Shown piece after piece: positions 19,128-27,633 of a DNA stretch of 64,000 nucleotides; the first letter of the stretch is position 1, and every line of letters begins with the position of its first letter. The notes beneath the pieces were generated by a model, which saw nothing but the letters and a program-made list of their open reading frames with translations, had not been told where the DNA came from and did not search any database. Origin of the DNA: Teichococcus coralli (GTDB taxonomy: Bacteria; Pseudomonadota; Alphaproteobacteria; Acetobacterales; Acetobacteraceae); the NCBI RefSeq assembly GCF_009829925.1, contig NZ_SNVJ01000001.1, positions 186,001 to 250,000 on the forward strand, given 5' to 3'. The position numbers were made by a program, and so were the translations under genes.

Positions 19128-19985
19128 ATGACCCAGCCGCAGGATCCGCCCCCCGCCGTGCAGCCGCGGCAGCCCGGCCGCGAATGGGCGATGGATCCCG
19201 CCCCGCGCTCCGCGATGCAGGGCTACCGCGCCGCCGGCAAGCTGGAGGGCAAGGTGGCGCTTGTCACGGGTGGCGACAGCGGCATCGGTCGCGCGGTGGC
19301 GGTGGGCTTCGCGCGGGAAGGTGCAGAGGTGGTCATCGCCTATCTCGAGGAGCATGACGACGCGCGCGAGACGGGGCGGCTGATCGAGGCAGCCGGGCGT
19401 CAGGCCATGCTCTGCCATGGCGACCTTGGCGACGCCGGAGTGGCCGAGCGGCTGGTGCGGGAGACGGTGGCGCGCTTCGGCCGCATCGACATCCTGGTGA
19501 ACAATGCAGGCGAGCAGCATGTCCATCTCGACTTCGCCACCATCCCCCTGGAGCAGGTGGAGCGCACCTTCCGCACCAACATCCTGGCGCAGTTCTGGCT
19601 GACCCGCGCGGCGCTGACGCATATCCCCGCGGGCGGGGCGATCATCAACTCGACCTCCGTGACCGCCTTCCAGGGCCATCCGAGGCTGATCGACTATGCC
19701 TCGACCAAGGCGGCCATTGTGGGCTTCACGCGCTCGCTCGCGCTGTCGCTGGCGCCGCGCGGCATCCGGGTGAACGCCGTTGCGCCCGGCCCGATCCGCA
19801 CGCCTCTGATTCCGGCAAGCTATGACGAGGCGAAGCTGGCCCAGCACGGCGAGAACACGCCTCTCGGCCGCGCCGGCGAGCCGGACGAGGTCGCCCCCTG
19901 CTACATCTTTCTGGCTGGCCCTGACGCTTCCTACATGACCGGCCAGGTGCTGCATCCGAATGGCGGCATGGTTGTGAATGGGTAG
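19128..19985 (+). CDS. YghA-type short-chain dehydrogenase (stress-associated)
   Basis: A 285-residue SDR of the extended-N-terminus group typified by YghA and Bacillus general stress SDRs. The Rossmann motif is VALVTGGDSGIGRAVA, followed by NNAGEQ, the Ser strand INSTSVTAFQG and the catalytic pair in DYASTKAA. It is an NAD(P)-dependent oxidoreductase for an unknown aldehyde or ketone. The ATG at 19128 has GGAAGG eight bases upstream; an in-frame TTG at 19110 is less likely. It neighbours the stress-response genes at 20161-23082, and homologues are often under general stress control; control here is inferred. Confidence 0.88.
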   Translation: MTQPQDPPPAVQPRQPGREWAMDPAPRSAMQGYRAAGKLEGKVALVTGGDSGIGRAVAVGFAREGAEVVIAYLEEHDDARETGRLIEAAGRQAMLCHGDLGDAGVAERLVRETVARFGRIDILVNNAGEQHVHLDFATIPLEQVERTFRTNILAQFWLTRAALTHIPAGGAIINSTSVTAFQGHPRLIDYASTKAAIVGFTRSLALSLAPRGIRVNAVAPGPIRTPLIPASYDEAKLAQHGENTPLGRAGEPDEVAPCYIFLAGPDASYMTGQVLHPNGGMVVNG

Positions 19986-20022
19986 GGGACAGGCAACCTT
20001 CACGGTCCCGCAAGCGTGATCC

Positions 20023-20043
20023 CTCGCCTCCCTGGGAGGCGAG
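20023..20043 (+). terminator. Terminator after the YghA-type SDR
   Basis: CTCGCCTCC (20023-20031) pairs with GGAGGCGAG (20035-20043) around CTG. It is followed by CGCATTTTA, a short T-run. The stem begins 38 bases past the SDR stop. Confidence 0.6.
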
Positions 20044-20160
20044 CGCATTTTACGCCATAGGCTTAGGCCACCTGTCGGCCTCGCCGCCCCGGGTGGCTTC
20101 CCGCCATTCGGCGTTCGCTGCCCCGGTATCCTTCGTGAGCGCTGTGACCGTGAAGCACCC

Positions 20161-21510
20161 GTGATCCAGATCTTCGCTCGGCTTCCCAGAATGTCGACCA
20201 TGTGCGGCGGCTTGGCCGTGGCCCTCGCCTGCGCCGGCGCGAGCCTGCTGGGCAGGGCCGCGCTGCTGGATGTCTGCCAGCCATCGCCCGGGCTCGTGCT
20301 GTTCTACCCGGCCGTCCTGGTGGCCGGCGTGCTTGCGGGCCGTCCGGCCGGCCTCGCGGTGGTGGGGGCGGAGGCACTCACCCAGGCCTGGCTCCTGCAG
20401 GCTACCGGCTCCGCTCCGGCCGAGGCCTGCGGCCTGCTGCTCTCGCTGGTGACCGGTGCGGCGGTCGCCTTCGCGGCCGGCGAGCTGCGGCACGCGCTGG
20501 ACGAGGCTCATGCGCTGAGAAAGCGCCTGCAACGCATCCACGAGCTTGTGGATGTCGGCGAGTGGGAATGGCTGCCGGACGGCAGCGCGGTGCAGCTCTC
20601 GGAGCGTGCCTGGGCCATGCTGGGCCAGCCTGCGCAGGCACAGCCGGTGAGCGCCGGGCAGTTCTACACCATGCTCGATCCCGGCGACGTCGCGGCGCTG
20701 CGCGGGACCGTTGTCGCTGCCCTCGCCGGCCGTCGTTCCACGCTGGCGATGGAGTTCCGCGTGCCTGCCGCCGAGGGCGAAACCCAGTGGCGGCAGATGC
20801 GGGGGTTGCCGCAGAACGAGTCCGGCGGCCTCACCGGGGTGCTGACCGACACCACGCCGCAGCGTCGGATGGAACAAGCCTTTCGCCGCGCGGCGGCGCG
20901 CCAGGAGCTGATCTATCGCGAGCTCACCCACCGCGTGAGAAACAACTTCCAGCTTGTGGCGAGCCTGCTGCGCCTGCAGTCGCGCCGCGTCGATCCGGCG
21001 CTCCGCCCCGTGCTGGAGAGCGCCATCCATCGCATGGACGGGATGGCCGCGCTGCATGCGAGCCTCTCCCAGGCCGGCACCGAAGGCCAGATCGCCTTCG
21101 GCGGCTACCTGCGTGAGATCCGCGACCACCTCGCGCGTCTTCACGAGGGCGGACCGGCCATCACCTTGTTGGTCGAGGACGACAGCATCCTGCTGCCGGC
21201 CGACCGCGCGCTGCTACTGGGCCTGGCGGTCGTGGAACTGGTCGGCAACGCGGCACAACATGCTTTCCGCCCCGGAGAGGACGGCCATATCGCGCTGGGC
21301 TTCCAGGTGGTGCGAGAGGGCTTCCGCCTCTGGGTGGAGGATGACGGCAAGGGCTTCGAGGAACTGGAGCCGATGCGCGCGGCCGGCTTCGGCATGATGC
21401 TGGTGCAGTCCTGCGCGCATCAGCTGGACGGCGAGCTGGTCGTCGAGCGGGCGCCGGCGACGCGCTTCGAACTCCGCCTTCCTCCGCACGTGATCGAGCC
21501 GGAAGTCTAG
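20161..21510 (+). CDS. HisKA_2-family sensor histidine kinase
   Basis: A 449-residue kinase. The N-terminal third has three or four hydrophobic segments (about 15-110) like the DUF4118 sensor region. A PAS-like part follows (about 130-230). The dimerisation/phospho-acceptor region reads ELTHRVRNNFQLVASLLRLQ with His257, the HisKA_2 signature. The ATPase domain contains ELVGNAAQHAF (N-box) and VEDDGKGF (G1). HisKA_2 and HWE kinases commonly phosphorylate PhyR, and phyR lies 320 bases downstream on the opposite strand. The GTG start at 20161 is uncertain; ATG at 20191 is an alternative. Confidence 0.87.
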   Translation: MIQIFARLPRMSTMCGGLAVALACAGASLLGRAALLDVCQPSPGLVLFYPAVLVAGVLAGRPAGLAVVGAEALTQAWLLQATGSAPAEACGLLLSLVTGAAVAFAAGELRHALDEAHALRKRLQRIHELVDVGEWEWLPDGSAVQLSERAWAMLGQPAQAQPVSAGQFYTMLDPGDVAALRGTVVAALAGRRSTLAMEFRVPAAEGETQWRQMRGLPQNESGGLTGVLTDTTPQRRMEQAFRRAAARQELIYRELTHRVRNNFQLVASLLRLQSRRVDPALRPVLESAIHRMDGMAALHASLSQAGTEGQIAFGGYLREIRDHLARLHEGGPAITLLVEDDSILLPADRALLLGLAVVELVGNAAQHAFRPGEDGHIALGFQVVREGFRLWVEDDGKGFEELEPMRAAGFGMMLVQSCAHQLDGELVVERAPATRFELRLPPHVIEPEV

Positions 21511-21512
21511 AA

Positions 21513-21534
21513 GGCCGGCCTCGCGAGGCCGGCC
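21513..21534. terminator. Perfect palindrome between convergent kinase and small-protein genes
   Basis: A 22-bp perfect palindrome built of GGCCGGCCTCG and its complement begins three bases after the kinase stop and ends seven bases before the opposite stop. It probably acts as a bidirectional terminator; no T-run is present. Confidence 0.5.
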
Positions 21535-21540
21535 ACGGTT

Positions 21541-21738
21541 TCACTCTTTGCCGGAGCCTTCCGGCTTATCCCACCCGACCGAACTGCTCGGGTCGGAGGT
21601 GGCCGGCGGATCGCTTGCCGGAAAGGTATCCTCCAGCGCCTTCTCGTGCTCCTGCTCGGTCTTCTTCTTGTCCCGCGTCTTGTCAGCATCCGTCTCGCTG
21701 GGTGCGCGTTCGCCGTTGCGGGGCTCCATGGCCGACAT
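21541..21738 (-). CDS. Small hydrophilic protein of the stress locus
   Basis: A 65-residue highly charged protein with no membrane segment. The middle is Lys/Glu-rich (DKKKTEQEHEKALEDTFPAS) and the end contains EDTFPASDPPATSDPSSSV. The FPASDPP core recurs in small alphaproteobacterial proteins of unknown role. The ATG at 21738 has GGAG eight bases upstream; the frame continues further upstream without support. It sits downstream of phyR on the same strand (90-base gap), so it may be cotranscribed with the stress regulator. It is probably disordered. Confidence 0.75.
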   Translation of the reverse strand: MSAMEPRNGERAPSETDADKTRDKKKTEQEHEKALEDTFPASDPPATSDPSSSVGWDKPEGSGKE

Positions 21739-21828
21739 TGGTCGTTCTCCTGTACCGGGCCCGGCGAAGGGAGGCGGGCCATGCAGGAGCAACCCCTGGA
21801 AGCCAAGCGGGTTGCAGCGGCGAATGGC

Positions 21829-22698
21829 TCAGTTCAGGCCGCCATTCCGCTGGCCGGCAGTGGCCAGGGCGTCGCATACCGCGAGGCTCAGGCGGAAGCT
21901 GCAGAACGGCTTGGGCACGACATAGACGGGGCGCCCGGGCTCCGCCCCCTCCAGCGCATCCTCCGGGCAGGCGGTGACATAGACGACCGGCACGCTGGTC
22001 TCGTCGCCCAGTGCGGCCACGATGCGCCGGCCTTCGTCCCGCAGCAGGCCGAGCCGCAGGTCGGAGAGGATCAGGTCCGGTACGCCCTGCTGCAGCAGCG
22101 CCTCCGCTTCCGCGCGGTCGGCGGCGATGCCGCGCACGCGGTGGCCCAGGTCGCGCATCAGCATCGAGAGATCGAGCGCGATCAGCGTCTCGTCCTCGAT
22201 GATCAGGATCTCGGCCTGCCGCGGCGGTGCCAGTTCCCGCCAGGTCGCGCGCAGCATGGCCTCAACGGTGGCGACGTCCCGCCGCACGATGCAGGCAATC
22301 TCGGCCGCGCTGAACCTCATCATGTGATAGAGCAGGAGCACCGTCCGGCGCAGGGGAGAAAGCCTCTCCAGGCGGCGTGCGAGCCACGCATGGGCGAACC
22401 TGCCGGCCGCGTCGGGACTGCGGGGCGGCGCGGAGGCCTCGGCGAGAAGCCGCGCGGCCAGACCGGCGAAGGCGTCCCCCCCTCCCTTCTGCGACGGCAG
22501 CGCGGCGAGCTCATCCTGCACCGCCCGGAAAAGATGCAGTCTGGCCGCAGGGTCGCTGGCGCGCGGGCGATTCTCCAGAAGGGCGAGCAAGGCCGCCTCG
22601 ACAACCCGGTTCGCCAGCGCCACGCAGCCCGTCGCGGCGCGGGCGAACCGGCATAGCTCGCCGAGCAGCCCTTCCGCCTCCTGCGGGCTTAGCGTCAT
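21829..22698 (-). CDS. phyR: General stress response regulator PhyR
   Basis: A 289-residue protein with the reversed PhyR architecture. The N-terminal part (about 1-155) is sigma-factor-like, with LERLSPLRRTVLLLYHMMRF and a region-4-like helix pair. The C-terminal receiver (about 162-280) has IIEDETLIALD, phospho-acceptor Asp213 in LILSDLRLG, and the VPKPF Lys. When phosphorylated, PhyR binds the anti-sigma factor NepR and frees EcfG. nepR starts divergently 162 bases away. The ATG at 22698 has GGAAGGG upstream; an ATG seven codons earlier lacks this. It is slightly longer than typical PhyR. Confidence 0.93.
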   Translation of the reverse strand: MTLSPQEAEGLLGELCRFARAATGCVALANRVVEAALLALLENRPRASDPAARLHLFRAVQDELAALPSQKGGGDAFAGLAARLLAEASAPPRSPDAAGRFAHAWLARRLERLSPLRRTVLLLYHMMRFSAAEIACIVRRDVATVEAMLRATWRELAPPRQAEILIIEDETLIALDLSMLMRDLGHRVRGIAADRAEAEALLQQGVPDLILSDLRLGLLRDEGRRIVAALGDETSVPVVYVTACPEDALEGAEPGRPVYVVPKPFCSFRLSLAVCDALATAGQRNGGLN

Positions 22699-22860
22699 GG
22701 CCACCCTTCCCTTCCGCATCGCGCCAACCGTTTCCCGGTCCTGAAGCAGGCCTGCAACAGTGCCTGCAAAACGGCAAGGACTACCCCGAAGACCACTTTT
22801 CACATCGTCATGAGGCTGCGTGTTCCAGTAAGCTGGTGGCCACGCTGGAAGATTGCGCCG

Positions 22861-23082
22861 ATGGTCAAGCCTGCCTTTCCGCCCCCGTCGCCGGACGACA
22901 GCCCGCAGCGCCCCGGCACTGCCGCCTCCGTGCTGCGCGCCCCGGCGGCCTCGCCGGAGGAGGCAGCCGGCCATCAATGGCTTGATGAGCGCATCCGCGA
23001 GCAATACCAGGACGCGGCCAGTGAAGCCCTGCCAGAGCGCCTGGTCGCCTTGATCCGGCGCCTGTGCGACCAGCGCCGTTGA
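22861..23082 (+). CDS. nepR: NepR-family anti-sigma factor
   Basis: A 73-residue protein. The first half is a Pro/Ala-rich tail; the second half is the NepR core of two helices, HQWLDERIREQYQDAASEAL and PERLVALIRRL. NepR holds the EcfG sigma factor inactive until PhyR-P binds it. The divergent phyR supports the call. In most alphaproteobacteria ecfG follows or neighbours nepR; here the next gene is a methyltransferase. The ATG at 22861 has GGAAG about ten bases upstream; an ATG at 22810 is an alternative. Confidence 0.88.
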   Translation: MVKPAFPPPSPDDSPQRPGTAASVLRAPAASPEEAAGHQWLDERIREQYQDAASEALPERLVALIRRLCDQRR

Positions 23083-23317
23083 AGGCCGGCCGCCGCGTGC
23101 CCCGGCGGGACGGCGAGCCTTCCGCCGCAGGAGCGTCAGGCCGCCACCAGCGCCGCTGAGGTTCGAGCTTCCCCAGGCGGCTTCCGTCCTCGCCGGAACC
23201 CATCTCCCGCCGCGCCGCCGATGCGCCTTCGCCGTTTCGCGGGACCGTCACCGGCCCATCACGCGCCTGCCTCGGAACACCGGCTAACCAAGGCCTTCCG
23301 TGCCCGGGAGCCCTGCC

Positions 23318-23920
23318 ATGCGCGATACCCTGCCCCGCCCTCTGGCGGAGATCCCTCGCCCAGGCGCCAATGCCGCCCTCTTCCTCCGGCGGTGGTTGGC
23401 CAACCCGCTGCAGATGGGCTCGGTTGTGCCTTCCTCGCCCGTGCTGTGCCAGCGCATCGCCGAACGAGTCACCCGGGGGCCGGACGAATACGTGCTCGAG
23501 CTCGGCGCCGGCACCGGCGTGCTGTCCCGTGCCCTGCTGCGGCACCACGTGCCACCGGAGCGGCTGATCGTGGTCGAGATCGAGCCCGCCATGGCAGCCT
23601 GGCTGCGTGAGACGCTGCCCGGCGTGCGGGTGGTCTGCGGCGATGCCTTCGACCTTGCCCGCAGCCTGCCGCCGGAGGCACGGCAGCGGATCGGCACGGT
23701 GATCTGCGGCATTCCCCTGGTGCTGCTGCCACTCGAGCGGCAGCGCCGGTTCCTGGCCAGCCTGCGGTCGGTGGCCGGCAGCCGCGGCTTCCTTCTCTAC
23801 AGCTATTGCATCACCTCTCCCCTGCCCTGGCGCAAGCTGAACCTCCAGGCCAGGCGCGAGGCCTGGACGCCCTGGAACATCCCGCCCGCCAGCGTCTGGC
23901 GCTACACGCCCGCGGCTTGA
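23318..23920 (+). CDS. Phospholipid N-methyltransferase-like SAM methyltransferase
   Basis: A 200-residue class I methyltransferase. Motif I reads YVLELGAGTGVLSRAL, followed by VVEIEPAMAAWLRE and GDAFDLA for SAM binding. The overall pattern, with FLRRWLANPLQMGSVVPSS at the N-terminus, matches the PmtA-type phosphatidylethanolamine methyltransferases that make phosphatidylcholine at the membrane. A PmtA role is likely but not proven, as rRNA-dimethylase-like relatives share motif I. The ATG at 23318 has GGGAG seven bases upstream. Confidence 0.82.
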   Translation: MRDTLPRPLAEIPRPGANAALFLRRWLANPLQMGSVVPSSPVLCQRIAERVTRGPDEYVLELGAGTGVLSRALLRHHVPPERLIVVEIEPAMAAWLRETLPGVRVVCGDAFDLARSLPPEARQRIGTVICGIPLVLLPLERQRRFLASLRSVAGSRGFLLYSYCITSPLPWRKLNLQARREAWTPWNIPPASVWRYTPAA

Positions 23921-23927
23921 GCGCCGC

Positions 23928-24938
23928 TCAGCCGCGCAGGGGAACGAGCTGGCTGCGGAACTGCGCCGCGCATGTCGCCCAGGAGAAGCGCTCCGCCTGG
24001 GCGCGACAGGCGGAGCGGGAGATCTCCAGCGCGCGCAGGCAGGCGGCGCGCAGATCCTCGTCCAGCGCACCGACCGGCTCGGCGGCGTCCGCCGTCACCG
24101 CCAGCGGCCCCGGCTGCGGGTGCGCGGCAAGCGGCGTGCCGCAGGCCAGCGCCTCCAGCAGGACCAGGCCGAAGGTGTCGGTGCGCGAGGGAAAGACGAA
24201 GACGTCGGCCGAGGCGTAGGCGGCCGCCAACGCCTCGCCGCGCAGGAAGCCGGTGAAATGCGCCTGCGGGAAGCGGCGCTGCAGGGCGGCACGGGCCGGC
24301 CCGTCGCCCACCACCACCTTGGAGCCGGGCAGGTCCAGCGCCAGGAAGCGCTCCACGCCCTTCTCTGCGGCCAGGCGCCCGGCCTGCAGGAAGATCGGGC
24401 GCGGCAGGCCGGGCAAGGCGTCCGGCAGGCCGGGCCGGAACAACGCCGTGTCTACCCCGCGCGACCAGCGGCGCAGGCGGCCGAAGCCCTGGGCCGCCAG
24501 CTCCTGCCGGAGCGCATCGGTGGCGACGAAGGTCCCGGCGGCGGGCGCGTGGAAGCGGCGCAGCGCCCGCCAGGAAAGCGCCACCGGCACGCCGAAGCGC
24601 AGCCGGAGGTATTCCGGAAAGCGGGTATGGAAGGCGGTGGTGAAGCGCCAGCCGCGCCTCCGGCAAAGTCCGCGCATGGCCCAGCCGAGCGGCCCCTCGG
24701 TGGCGATGTGGACCGCCTCCGGCGCGAACTCCGCCACCATGGCGGACAGCCGGCGGGGCGGGCAGAAGGCGAGCCGCAGGGCGGGCTCCCCTGGAGCCGG
24801 CATGCCGGGGAAGCGGTCGGGGCCGAGCACGAGCACCTCGTCGCCGGCCTGGCGCAGTGCCTGCGTGGTCATGGTCAGGGTGCGCACCACGCCGTTCACC
24901 TGTGGCGCCCAGGCGTCGGTGGCGAGCAGCAGCCGCAT
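23928..24938 (-). CDS. Glycosyltransferase family 4 protein
   Basis: A 336-residue GT-B fold glycosyltransferase. The N-terminus LLLATDAWAPQVNGVVRTL and HTRFPEYLRLRFG match the glucosyl/mannosyl glycolipid transferase group. The donor-binding domain holds FLQAGRLAAEKGVERFL and the E-x7-E region SRTDTFGLVLLEALACGTPL. It probably adds a sugar to a lipid or glycolipid acceptor at the membrane. Its ATG overlaps the stop of the phosphoesterase (ATGA), so the two are translationally coupled and likely act in one membrane-lipid pathway. Confidence 0.9.
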   Translation of the reverse strand: MRLLLATDAWAPQVNGVVRTLTMTTQALRQAGDEVLVLGPDRFPGMPAPGEPALRLAFCPPRRLSAMVAEFAPEAVHIATEGPLGWAMRGLCRRRGWRFTTAFHTRFPEYLRLRFGVPVALSWRALRRFHAPAAGTFVATDALRQELAAQGFGRLRRWSRGVDTALFRPGLPDALPGLPRPIFLQAGRLAAEKGVERFLALDLPGSKVVVGDGPARAALQRRFPQAHFTGFLRGEALAAAYASADVFVFPSRTDTFGLVLLEALACGTPLAAHPQPGPLAVTADAAEPVGALDEDLRAACLRALEISRSACRAQAERFSWATCAAQFRSQLVPLRG

Positions 24939-25756
24939 CAGCGCGCCGCGGCCAGGGCGGGGGCCGGCAGCGCCGGCGGCGCGGCATGGCCGCGGCGCTG
25001 CTCGGCGGCCCAGTCGATCAGCTCGAAGCGGCCATCGGCGTGTTCGACGAGGGCGCTGCAGCTTTCCACCCAGTCTCCGTCGTTCATGTAGGTGATGCCG
25101 TTCACCACCCGCATCTCCGCATGGTGGATATGGCCGCAGATCACGCCGTGGAAGCCGCGGCGGCGGGCCTCCTCCGCCAGCGCGACCTCGAAGCGATCGA
25201 TCGCCTTCACCGCCTCCTTCACCTGGCGCTTCAGCCATTGGGACAGCGACCAGTAGGGGTAGCCCAGCCGGCGCCGAACCGCGTTGAACCATCGGTTGGC
25301 GGTGAGCGCGGCGTCATAGGCCCAGTCGCCGAGATGCGCGAGCAGCGTTGCGTAGCGCACCACGCTGTCGAACTCGTCGCCATGGATCAGCAGGAACCGG
25401 CGGCCATCGGCGGCGACATGCTCCGCCTCCCGCACCAGACTGACGCCCGCCACCGCGAATTCCGGCCCGGCCCAGTCACGGAACACCTCGTCATGATTGC
25501 CGGGGATGTAGGTGACACGGGTGCCGGCGCGGGCCATCTCCAGCACGCGGCGGATCACCCGGTCATGCAGCGGGTCCCAGTACCAGGAGCGGCGAAGGCG
25601 CCATCCGTCCACGATGTCGCCGACGAGGTAGAGCCGATCGCACTCCACCCGGCTGAGGAAGTCCAGCAGCAGGTCGGCCCGGCAGCCGCGCATGCCGAGA
25701 TGCGTATCGGAGATGAAAACGGCGCGATAGCGGCGCTGGGCGAGGCTGGGCGTCAT
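24938..25756 (-). CDS. LpxH-like metallophosphoesterase
   Basis: A 272-residue calcineurin-like phosphoesterase. Metal-ligand motifs appear in order: ISDTHLG, VGDIVDG, IPGNHDE, LIHGDEFD and CGHIHHAE. This is the UDP-2,3-diacylglucosamine pyrophosphatase (LpxH/LpxI-type) family layout, but this longer subgroup often sits next to a glycosyltransferase, as here, and may act on another lipid diphosphate. The C-terminal tail is Ala/Pro-rich. The start at 25756 has only a weak upstream purine tract. It is the first gene of the pair. Confidence 0.85.
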   Translation of the reverse strand: MTPSLAQRRYRAVFISDTHLGMRGCRADLLLDFLSRVECDRLYLVGDIVDGWRLRRSWYWDPLHDRVIRRVLEMARAGTRVTYIPGNHDEVFRDWAGPEFAVAGVSLVREAEHVAADGRRFLLIHGDEFDSVVRYATLLAHLGDWAYDAALTANRWFNAVRRRLGYPYWSLSQWLKRQVKEAVKAIDRFEVALAEEARRRGFHGVICGHIHHAEMRVVNGITYMNDGDWVESCSALVEHADGRFELIDWAAEQRRGHAAPPALPAPALAAAR

Positions 25757-26214
25757 TCCGGCGTCCCTCGGCTGAACCCCCGCCTTTGGCGAATCTGCCG
25801 CCGGCAGGTTGGGTTGCGTCCGGACTGCCCCTTAGAAGAGGGATGCGACGCTGCCGTGACCGTCGGATGACAGCCGCTTGACGAATTTCGCCGGCCGGCC
25901 CTCGCGCGGCCCTTCCCCGCCGTGCCTCAGCGCCCAGCGGCGGCGGGTTCATTCGCCAGGCCCTCAGGCCTGCCCCGTGCCTCCAGGATGCCCGGCTGGT
26001 CCAGGCCGCGTCGCCGCCGTGGCCGCTCTGGCCGCCTGGCGGTTGTTGCCGCCGCTCCTGGCGCTCCTCGCAGGCGCGCCGCGCCGCTGAGCATGACCGG
26101 ACGCGCGGCGTGGATCCCGGTTTCGCGTCCTCGCCTCCGGGCCGCCGCGGCATGGTTGCGATCCTCTGCCGCAGGCGTAGTCTGTTCATCTCTCGTCACT
26201 GCAGGATCTCCACC
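25757..26214. other. Intergenic region without a supported gene
   Basis: This 458-base stretch separates two divergent genes. It is as GC-rich as the genes. An open frame at 25878-26090 ends in a hydrophobic stretch but has no ribosome-binding site or recognisable family, so I do not call it. AGGA at about 26203 is the ribosome-binding site of the next gene. No repeats or RNA motifs were recognised. Confidence 0.5.
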
Positions 26215-27633
26215 ATGACGCCTCCGCCTCCCGCCTCCCCCGCTCACGGCGCCAACTCGCCGGCGGCACGGGACATCGCCCATGTCCTGCACCCCTATAC
26301 GGACCAGAAGGCCCATCGCGAGAAGGGCCCGCTGATCATCACGGGCGGCAAGGGCGTGCGCGTCACTGACGAGGCGGGGCGCGAATACATCGAGACGGTG
26401 GCCGGGCTGTGGTGCGCCTCGCTCGGCTTCGAAAACGAGCGGCTGGTGCGCGCCGCCACCGAGCAGATGCGCAAGCTGCCCTTCTACCATGCCTTCACCG
26501 GCCGCTCGCACATGCCGATGATCGAGCTGGCGGAGATGCTGATCGAGCGCGCGCCGGTGCCGATGAGCAAGGTGTTCTTCGCGAACTCCGGCTCGGAGGC
26601 GAATGACAGCGCGCTGAAGATGATCTGGTACGTCAACAACGCGCGGGGGCGGCCGCAGAAGAAGAAGGTCATCGCCCGCAAGAAGGGCTACCACGGCGTG
26701 ACCATCGCCTCGGCCAGCCTGACCGGCCTGCCGGCCAACCACAAGCTGTTCGACCTGCCGATCGCCGGCATCCTGCACACCGAGACGCCGCACTTCTACC
26801 ACGAGGGACGCCCCGGCGAGTCCGAGGAGGATTTCGCCACCCGCCTGGCCGAGGAACTGGACGCGATGATCGTCGCGGAAGGTCCGGAAACGGTCGCCGC
26901 CTTCTTCGCCGAGCCGGTGATGGGCGCCGGCGGCGTGATCGTGCCGCCCGCCACCTATTTCGAGAAGATCCAGGCCGTGCTGCGCAAGCACGACGTGCTG
27001 CTGGTGGCCGACGAGGTGATCTGCGGCTTCGGCCGCACCGGCAACTACTGGGGCAGCCAGACCATGGGGATGCGGCCGGACATCCTGACCTGCGCCAAGG
27101 CCCTCTCCTCCTCCTTCCTGCCGATCTCGGCGGTGATGGTGAACGAGCGCGTCTTCGAGGCGCTGGCCGAGGGCAGCCACCAGATCGGCACCTGGGGCCA
27201 TGGCTTCACCTATTCGGGCCACCCCGTTTCCGCCGCCGTCGCGGTCGAGACGCTGAAGATCTACGACGAGCAGGACCTGGTGGCGCATGCCGCCGAGGTG
27301 GGCGCGCTGATGCAGCGCCGCCTGCGCGAGCGCCTGAATGACCATCCGCTGGTCGGCGAGGTGCGCGGCGTCGGCCTGGTCGCCGCGGTGGAGCTCGTCG
27401 AGGACAAGGCGGCGCGCCGCAACTACGACGCCGGGCGGAAGGTCGCCGCGCGCCTGGTGGCGCTGGGCGAGGAGAACGGTCTGATCCTGCGCGCCCTGCC
27501 GGGCGACAGCATCGCCTTTTCCCCGCCGCTGGTGATCTCCCCGGCCGAGGTGGAGGAGATGGTGGAGAAGTTCGGCCGGGCCGTGGACGCGCTTTCCGCC
27601 CAGCTCCGCCGCGAGGGGCTGGCCGTCGTTTGA
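26215..27633 (+). CDS. Class III PLP-dependent aminotransferase
   Basis: A 472-residue omega-aminotransferase that uses amines or omega-amino acids as donors. Motifs include FANSGSEANDSALKM for the phosphate of PLP, VADEVICGFGRTGNYWG for the ring, and Lys295 in CAKALSSSFLPISAV as the Schiff-base residue. The pattern is close to the SpuC/putrescine-pyruvate and beta-alanine transaminases. The substrate is not determined. The ATG at 26215 has AGGA eight bases upstream. It overlaps the membrane protein that follows by four bases, an odd pairing for a catabolic enzyme. Confidence 0.92.
   Translation: MTPPPPASPAHGANSPAARDIAHVLHPYTDQKAHREKGPLIITGGKGVRVTDEAGREYIETVAGLWCASLGFENERLVRAATEQMRKLPFYHAFTGRSHMPMIELAEMLIERAPVPMSKVFFANSGSEANDSALKMIWYVNNARGRPQKKKVIARKKGYHGVTIASASLTGLPANHKLFDLPIAGILHTETPHFYHEGRPGESEEDFATRLAEELDAMIVAEGPETVAAFFAEPVMGAGGVIVPPATYFEKIQAVLRKHDVLLVADEVICGFGRTGNYWGSQTMGMRPDILTCAKALSSSFLPISAVMVNERVFEALAEGSHQIGTWGHGFTYSGHPVSAAVAVETLKIYDEQDLVAHAAEVGALMQRRLRERLNDHPLVGEVRGVGLVAAVELVEDKAARRNYDAGRKVAARLVALGEENGLILRALPGDSIAFSPPLVISPAEVEEMVEKFGRAVDALSAQLRREGLAVV

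Noticed and set aside
22822..22826. GGAAC on the minus strand before phyR, as the -35 of an EcfG promoter
   Set aside because: No CGTT is found at 16-18 bases, so the match is half a motif.
25878..26090. 70-residue frame ending in a hydrophobic segment
   Set aside because: No ribosome-binding site, a very Pro-rich N-terminus and no recognisable homology; it could be a small membrane protein but the evidence is too thin.
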